Source: Eulemur rufifrons (Eukaryota; Chordata; Mammalia; Primates; Lemuridae). From it: a stretch of DNA of 64,000 nt. This document shows positions 56,650 to 64,000 of the stretch, piece by piece; the stretch's first letter is position 1; every line of letters begins with the position of its first letter. Where the stretch lies: assembly GCF_041146395.1 (NCBI RefSeq), contig NC_090989.1, forward strand, positions 121,891,501 to 121,955,500. Reading direction: 5' to 3'. Below the pieces are notes generated by a model. The model made no database searches. It saw nothing but the letters and a program-made list of their open reading frames with translations, and was not told the origin of the DNA. The position numbers were made by a program, and so were the translations under genes.

Positions 56650-57960
56650 TCTCTTCTACCTTCTTTTTCATATATACCTGAACATTTTCAAACATATGCA
56701 AAAGTAGAGAAAATAATGTAACAAACTCCCATGAACAACTTTCCCAGTTGGAAAAATACTGAACAATTGTCAGTATTTTGTCAATCTTATTTCATCTATC
56801 CTTCCTCCTCCACTTTTTTTCTGTAATAACAGTTGTTATATTATTTCTCTCACAAAACATACATCTCTAATGTATAAGTAATTTTTTTACATAACTTTAA
56901 TGGTATTATCACACTTATCAAAATTAATTGTTCCTTATTACCATCTATTACTCGGTCAATATATCAATTTCCCTGGTTGTCTAAAAAAACATTGTTAGGT
57001 TGTTCAAATTGGATGCTAATAAAGATCCACATGTTACATTGATTATATCTCTTAAATCTCTTTTACTCTAAAACAATCCCCTGCATTTTAAACTATTTGC
57101 TTATTGAAGAAACTGGATCATTTGTCCTTTGGAATTTCCAACATTCTGGGTTCGGCTGATCTGTGTAATTTAACAGCTCTTTTTTAGAAAGTTCCCCCAT
57201 TTGGGTTTTTCTGGCGTCACCCCATGGTTACAGTCGGGCTGTGCATTGTTGGCAGCAATATCACAGATGTCTGTGAACTGTGCTTGGTTAAAGTGGTGCC
57301 TAGGGGGTTTCTTCACTGCAAATTCACAGTTTTTTTCTTTGTAATTAATGAGTAGTTTGTGGGGAGATACTCTGAGACTATTTAGTATTTTTTCCCCATG
57401 AGGCTTTTGCCCACTAGTTTTAGCATTCATTGCTGACTCTTGCGAGAATGAATTAGTACTATGTCACTATATTGGTTGCCAAATAATGAGTTTCTGATTA
57501 TATCATTCTGCCTACATTTATCACTTAGCATTCTAAAGTAAAGAAGAGCTTCCCTTCTTCATATATTGATTTTTACCTTTTATTTGTTTTTGTCAGCATG
57601 GACTCATGAATTTCTATTTTGCTCAGTGGATTATAATCCATTACTATCATTATTAGTTTGAATGCTCAGATTGTTGCATGTTTGGCCAATGGGAGACCAT
57701 TCAAGCTGGCTCCTGTGTGCTTGTTGTAAACCCCATCATTTTGTAAGCACTTCACTTTCTGGCAGAATAAGATATTTAAGCCTACCTTGTACTTTCCCCA
57801 TACCAGCCCTGGAATCTCTGTTTCTGGAAACTATTCTCTAAGGAGACATATCCCATTAGTGGAGAATGGGGTTTAGAAAGTGAATTCTGGGTGCTACGTG
57901 TGGTAACTGGTGTTGGAGAATCACCAATTCTAGGGCCTTTCAACAGACAGAAGTAGAATG
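56650..57960. mobile_element. Ancient L1M 3' region remnant upstream of TF
   Basis: A long A/T-rich stretch ending in the same sequence family as 27.48-27.99 kb (CATGGACTCATGAATTTCTA, CAAGCTGGCTCCTGTGTGCT). No coding capacity. Confidence 0.5.
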
Positions 57961-59250
57961 AACACACACATCGGTACCTACCCCCCACCCCCAAGCACGA
58001 GTTCACACTGATCTCTCCAACGCCAACTGAACACCACAGCACATATTCTAGTTTTCTTCCTCCCCGTATGCTCAACTCCCTCTGGCCGTGAGCACCGTCC
58101 CCACATTGTCATTCCTTTCAGCTCTTTGCTCATCCCTCCGTAAGTAATCAATCTCCTGACCCGCTGCTGCCGCCTCGGCCCAGTCTCTCAGCTGCGCTTC
58201 CCCTGGCCACCACAAGGAAGGGAAGAGGAACAGAGTAAATATCTGCTGTCTAAAGTGAGGAAAAGGAAAGAGAAGAGAGAAAGGTAGGGAAAGGGAAGAG
58301 GAAGGGGCACGGGGAGCCTTTTTATCTTTTCCTCCGCAGTACTGTGAGGGGCAGATGGCAAGGTCTGTGCAAAATGGAGGAATAGCTCAGCGGAGGTGTT
58401 CAGCACCTTTCAATGTTACAAAGCCATGGGCTCCTTTTCTTCAACTCCGTTGTTCTTCTGTAACCAACCAGGAGAGACTAGGGGCTCTTTGTCCTCATCT
58501 TAGAAGAGATATCCATTCTGCAAGCAAAAGAGCCAGCTAAGAAATCCCTTTTCTCGTCAGTAAAATGTTCAACCTAACCCAGCTCTGTCTGCTCCCAGGC
58601 TAACAGCTGGAGAGGCCACTGAGTCTCGAGCTGAGTGCACTCTGGGAGCTGCGCAAAAGAACGAAAGTTCTTGGTCGAAGGCCGGCATGCGGGAGTACTG
58701 GCCCTCCCAGGCACACTGTTTACAGGACACCTGGACAGGCCTGGCAAGATGGGAAGGAGGTTAGAGGTCAGGGCCGAGAGCACAGTTTAATGCTCCATAG
58801 CACGGCCAGTGTCATGCCAAATTGTGAAACAGGCAACTGTCACAGGAGCTGCTTCAATCCCTTCCTCCAGAGGCCCCTCTCCCAGGTGACAAAGTAGGAT
58901 GCTTGGGAGTGGAAAGGAAGACTGCGGAGTTTTGACAGCATGGTATAGAGTGGGCCAGGACACCAGGTGTCAAAGAGTCTGGATTTTAAAATAAAGGAAG
59001 ACTCTCAGGTAGAGGAATTTGCTCCCAGAAGTGGAGTTTATTCCCAGTCTGAATTTGAAAATCATCTTCTAAGTGCAAAGCAAGAACATAGTGTTGGTAG
59101 AAGTGGCATTAAGCAAACACAGAAGGGGACCATGACTGCAAGTAATAGGACAAGAGGAGATCAAGGCCCTGGTTCTCGCTGCTTAGGGCAGACACCACCA
59201 CAGTTAGAGTGGTTTGGTCACTCGCTTCTATACATTAAGACTTTCAGGTT
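57960..59250. other. TF upstream sequence, no gene seen
   Basis: Moderately G+C-rich, non-repetitive over much of its length. No transferrin-family exon was found on the minus strand, so the neighbouring ICA/TFP1-type paralog is not in this window. Confidence 0.45.
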
Positions 59251-60000
59251 GGACAGTGAATTGGGCAAGTTACTTAAGCGCTCAGTGCCTCAGTTTCCCC
59301 ATCTAGAAAATGGGAAGAATAGGCTTACTTCATGGAGTTATTGTGAGATCTAGATTAGTAATTAAAGTAAGTCAGGTTTTGTCAAAAAAAAAAGTTCAGA
59401 GATAGTTTTTGTCAAAAAATAAATAAAGTAAATCACCTAGTACCTTACCCAGCACATTATTATTCTCTTTTTTATTTTTATTTGTGTCCTGACCAATATC
59501 TTCCCCCTTTAAGTCTCATGTGCACAGCCCCCTGAGCTCAGCCCCTTCGGCCCCACTACATCAAGGAGCCCTGCAAGGGTGCTTGCTGCCTACTAGCTCC
59601 TAGGCAATCTATCGTAGAGAATAGAGCAGACAGGTCCTGGCAGCATCTTTTCTCTGTATAACAGTTACCTGTGCCCTCCTTCTGTTCACCTGTCTCACCT
59701 GTCCATCCTTGAGGACTGAGACTGGGTATTATCACATGCAACCTATGGAATAATGAAATGGGCATAGAATTGTAGTTCAAGACTCCTAGGTTTGAATCTT
59801 AGGCCACTTAGAAGCTGCATGATTACTGGACAAGTTACTTATCTATTCTTAGGCTCCATTTTATTATTAATAATTGGAATACAAATACCTACCTTGTCCT
59901 TATGAAGATTAATCACACTGCTATTTAAGTGCTGACCCTGTCTGACGTGCAGCAGTCACCAATAGATGGTAATGACTACTATCATTATTATAGACCACCT
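59250..60000 (-). repeat. Two MIR fragments upstream of TF
   Basis: 59250-59460 (GCAAGTTACTTAAGCGCTC, CAGTTTCCCCATCTAGAAAA) and 59780-60000 (GACAAGTTACTTATCTATTC) are both reversed MIRs separated by non-repeat sequence. Confidence 0.65.
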
Positions 60001-60259
60001 TGCATGGACTACATACCCAACACATGTTCAGTGAATTAATGAAGTGACTCCGTGCAGCATCTTTATGATTCCTTCCATTGCTACTGGGCCCTTCAGCAAA
60101 ACACACCCTGAGAGACTCTCTCATACAGCCATCTCATTTTACAGATAGAAAAACAGCCCAGCCAGAGGACATAAATGGTAGGCTGCCCAGTAGGGCAGGG
60201 AAAGCTAGAACCTAGGACTGTGGACTCAATAGCCTGAGCTATCCCCACTATCCTGTGAC

Positions 60260-61870
60260 ACACTTTCTTGAAAAATGTCATTCATATTTTCTTCCAAGAG
60301 TAAGGATACTTCTCATTGCGCTTTCACCAAGAGAAGTCAAGTCCCAAGATCTCCAAGTGGGCCCATGAGAGGTGGCTGGTTAAGCTGAGCAGAGTCCAGA
60401 GCTCCTGGGGCCAAAACAAACAGATCACTGATCCTTCTACTTCCCCCAGAGCAAACGGCTTTGTTTAATGTCCCCACTCTCCATGGAAAGAGAAGATCAA
60501 AGTCCACCAGGCTTCTCAGCCGTCCAAAGTAAACCTCTGACCTATATGTACTTGCAAACAGTTGGTGTCAACTGTTGGTTTCTACAATAGAATGATCTTA
60601 CCCTTTTAGTTGTTCTAAATATTCTTTTATTAATATATAAATATGCACAACTTGTCTACATGTATAATTTAACAAGACTTACCTACCCCACAGGGTAGCA
60701 TCTACCTAAAATCAGATCAAGAAACCTTCATCCCCACCCTTCTACTGCCAGGGGAAAGGCAGTGTAAAGTCAGAAGCATCACTGAACTGGAGCTATGAAT
60801 GTACAAAAATTATATACAAAGGTGTATGTGCATGTGTGTTACTAGGATGAAGAGTTCCTGGCTTTTATTAATTCACAAAGGGGTCCATTAGTACCCCAAA
60901 TACACTGAAATGTTAAACATTAATTATCTGCTCTGGCCTTCTTTCCAAGATCTTAGAAATGAGAGGAAATGGAGGTGGAGTGCCTGACAGCTCTCCCCAA
61001 GTGCCAGAGAAAGACCCCCTTTGGATCTGAGTCTTCAGGCTCCTGCCTCAGGTCTGTGCCACTTAGGACTGCAGGGTTGGCTCTCCTGGGAAGGGAAATT
61101 GGTGGCAGAACATCAGACCTATAAGAGGCAATAATCTTTAAGTCTTTGGGCAACAGAGCCTGAAGATTTTGTAGCAGGTGAAACTCTAGGGGAGAATCTT
61201 CCAAAAGTCACAACATAAAGGATAGGCACGCCTGGGGCTTCCTGGGAGCAGCCTGCAGAGAGATAATGTAGGACCAGATGTGAAAATGCCATTTCAAGAA
61301 GGAGTCAGGCCCTGGCCCCAGAAACTCCTGGGCAAGAAGCTCCTGAACCATGAGCCCTTCCTGCTAAGCCTCACCTGGGACTGGGTTCCAGGCTGGGGGA
61401 AGGTCTGCCCCCACAGCTTTCTGCTGGGTTGTTCAGCCCTGGCAGCTAAATGAGCTGGGAGAGTCAATTTGGTAGCTCACTGGGTATATAAGGAGCTTGA
61501 GATAGGTGCTTAGGAGTTAGGGGCAGAAAGAGTTAGGAGCAGTTTCCAAAGGGCTTACTTTGAAGGTATCATTTCTCTCCATTTCCCTGGGCTAGACCAG
61601 CACCCCTCTGACCCCACCTCCTCAATATTAAAGATGCCCAATTTCTCCAAGTTGGAACCCAGGTTTCTGGCCTTTTTCAGGTGGATTCCCAGGTCTATTC
61701 CAAGAATGTATTGTGCATTGGGAGGCAATGTGCATGAAGGTTAAGATTGCTAGCTTTGGAGAAAAGATTTCTGGATTGAAATCAATTTCAAAAAGCTACA
61801 GGAAGGACTTTGCCTTTAATCCCTGATAGAGTAACTGGTAATAGACCACCCCTTCCATCATAAATGACTA
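60260..61870. other. TF upstream sequence, non-repetitive, no gene seen
   Basis: Mostly unique-looking sequence. A TATA-like GTATATAAGGAGC (61484-61496, plus) follows a CTGGGAGAGTCAATTTGG stretch and could be a cryptic promoter or an unrecognised LTR part. No coding exon follows. Confidence 0.35.
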
Positions 61871-62004
61871 TTAAATTAGGCAAACATATTCATATATTTG
61901 ACAGTACCAGGTTGTAATTCCTGAGAGGATAGAGACAAATGAAGTGATCCCCATGATGCAGGAAATGCCCCAAAGAAAGGAGGAAAGCCCCTGAACTCAG
62001 GAAG

Positions 62005-62433
62005 TGTGTTCTTGGCTTCACCAGGGAAAGAATTCAAGACTGTGCCAACTATCGACAGAGAGTTTGTTGAGAGAGAGACAGACAATAGATCCTACTCCAC
62101 AGACAGAGTAGGGGTCCTCTCCCGAGCAGGAAGGGAACTGCTTATGGGGCAAAGGTAACATTTTTATGTGTTCGAAAATCCCGTTAGGAAACAGCTGTAT
62201 GTGACCAGCATTGTCTTGAGGTCAGTCCATAAAGGTTAATCATAAACTCTGTCCCAGAAGGCTAAGCACAAACAGTTTGTGAGGCATCCAACTTAGTGAT
62301 TCATCCATTTTCAGGTGGTCCTGGGGTGGTGACTTGCTGGTGACTTCCTTATTCAGGGTGGTCAGGGTCTGGTATTCCCCAAAATGTCTGTACTCAGGCT
62401 CTCTCGACCTTTCTTTTCTGCCTTATCCCTACA
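62005..62433 (-). mobile_element. Solo LTR-like remnant upstream of TF
   Basis: On the minus strand it begins TGTAGGGATAAGGCAG and ends TTGAATTCTTTCCCTGG then AAGAACACA, with a U5-like CTGTCTCTCTCTCAAC stretch. The TG...CA frame and about 430-base length fit a retroviral LTR, but no clear target duplication was found. No viral genes are present. Confidence 0.5.
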
Positions 62434-62889
62434 TTACCTATAATCTTACTCACGTTCTATCTTGAAGCACTTTTCAGAACACAGCACAGGGACAGGTACT
62501 CTAAGCAGAGCATGACAGTCTCACTGTGTTGAGGGAACCAGAATTTAAAGGACCCAGTACTGAAGAGGGGAGTGGTACAGAGAAAGATATCCTGAAATTT
62601 GCCTGGGGTCCTCTAGAATTTTTGGCTCTATATTAAGCTGTATATGAGAAGAGTGTGACTCCATTATCTAGAGATTTAGATCTAACAAGTTGCAGTGGAA
62701 AGACCTAATTGAACGTATACAGCATTCAGGAAAGAAGCAAGAAAGGCACACATTAGTAGTAGAGCTAAGTTACCCCTAGTGTAAAGGTTATTCTACATTC
62801 ACTCTAACAAAGCCTAAATATACAATTTGAAAGAATCAAACCAATCTGAAAATATATTAACTTGCCAGGAAAAAAAAATCCATCTCAGA

Positions 62890-63905
62890 CTCTTTTAAAG
62901 AAAGTGGCAGAATCCAGATACCCAACAGCAAAATAATCACATTTCCAGCAACCAAAAAAACGTATCAGTCATTCAAAAAATCAGGAAAACATAGCCAACC
63001 AGCTGGAGAAAAATTAGTCATTAAGAATAGACATGGATAAAACAGAGATAATGAAATTAGCAAAGATAAACTTTAAATGTTTAAAGATTTAAAGGAATAC
63101 ATGAATAGGACAAGGAAAGAAATGGATGATATACAAGAGAACCAAATGAACATTCTGTTGTGAAAAAAATACAATATGCAAAGTAAAAAATTTACTGGAT
63201 GAACTTAACAAAAGCTTAGACATGGAAAGAGAAAAAGATCAGTGAACCAGAACACGTGGCAATAGAAACTATTTGATACACAAAGAGGAGAAAAGTTGGA
63301 GCACAGAGGGAAAAAAGAGCAGGCCTCTTTGACCCGTGGGACAATATCAAGTGGGTTAGCGTACAGATAACTGGAATCCCAAAATGAGGAGGAAATTGTA
63401 TGGGAAGAAATAATGGCCAAAAAATTTCCAGAATTGGTGAAAACTATAAGCTCACAGATCTAAAAGTTCAAAAACTCAATGCAATTAAACACAAAGTACA
63501 CCCAGATACATCATAATCAAATTGATGAAAACCAATGATAAAGGAAAAAAATCTTCAAAGCTGCCAGAGGGGAAAAGAGAGATTATTTACAGGGAAACAA
63601 AGATAATTACCTGAAGAATCATGACAGACTACTATGAATAATTATACACCAACAAATTTGATAACATAGAAGAAATGATAAGTTCCTGGACACATACAAG
63701 ATACCAAAATTAACTTATAAAGAAATAGAAAATCTGAACAGACCAATAATGAGTGAGGAAATTGAATCTGTAATAAAAGTCTTGCATCAAAGAAAAACCC
63801 AGGACCTAATAGCTTCACTGCTGAATTCTACTAAACATTTAAAAAAGAACTTATACAAATTCTTCTCAAACTATTTCAGAAAATTAAAGAGGAGGGCATA
63901 TTCCC
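62890..63905 (+). mobile_element. Old L1 fragment spanning ORF1 end and ORF2
   Basis: A-rich plus-strand sequence whose right part reads like the L1 ORF2 stretch EEIENLNRPI (near 63720). Many stops. It continues into an L1 3'-UTR-like A/T-rich piece (63906-64000) cut by the window edge. Confidence 0.7.
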
Positions 63906-64000
63906 TTTTTAAAAAATTTCAATAGATTTAAGGGGTATAGTGTTTTTTTGATACATGGATGAATTATATAATGCTGAGGTCAGGGCTGTCAGTGTACCTG

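Noticed and set aside
51200..64000. Exons of an ICA/TFP1-type transferrin paralog upstream of TF
   Set aside because: Minus-strand reading found no transferrin-like exon in this interval.

Overview
This window is nuclear DNA of a primate of the lemur/loris group (Strepsirrhini). The diagnosis rests on the dispersed repeats. Several Alu copies have the strepsirrhine-type dimer layout, with a longer A/T-rich linker and a right arm ending in a 'gccacggcactcactctagcctgggcaac' type of tail. They sit beside older AluJ-like copies, MIR, L2, L1M, hAT and Tigger remnants. No bacterial, organellar or free viral sequence is present. There is no operon, CRISPR array or integron, and I found no novel defence-like system. 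The locus matches the mammalian TF-SRPRB neighbourhood, read here on the minus strand.

Layout from right to left, which is the direction of transcription. 64.0-51.2 kb is the 5' flank of transferrin. It holds L1 and LTR remnants, a ~0.9 kb hAT element and a candidate liver enhancer near 54.75 kb. 51.13-20.5 kb is the complete TF gene, with 17 coding exons and 696 codons plus stop. Every splice site is GT-AG and all exon phases fit. 20.5-9.4 kb is the intergenic gap (LTR, Alus, a nested L1/Alu). 9.43-8.9 kb is the CpG-rich SRPRB promoter with two ZNF143-type sites and a TGACGTGG element. 9.28 kb to the left edge holds SRPRB exons 1-6; the last exon lies beyond base 1.

The two genes act on the secretory pathway and iron transport. 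SRPRB anchors the SRP receptor in the ER membrane, and TF is a secreted iron carrier that enters the ER through that machinery. They are independent transcription units and share no visible regulation.

The most interesting observations are inside TF. (1) A 5'-inverted (twin-primed) L1 sits about 10-25 nt upstream of exon 9, and its target-site duplication is the exon's own polypyrimidine tract. (2) The C-lobe pH-trigger residues differ from human (K534/R632/D634 become K/K/N). (3) The N-glycosylation sequons are rearranged. (4) A full-length ACSL3 retrocopy lies in intron 9 in the same orientation as TF. It keeps a poly(A) signal and is itself interrupted by a Tigger element, a lemur Alu and a micro-insertion at the same target site.
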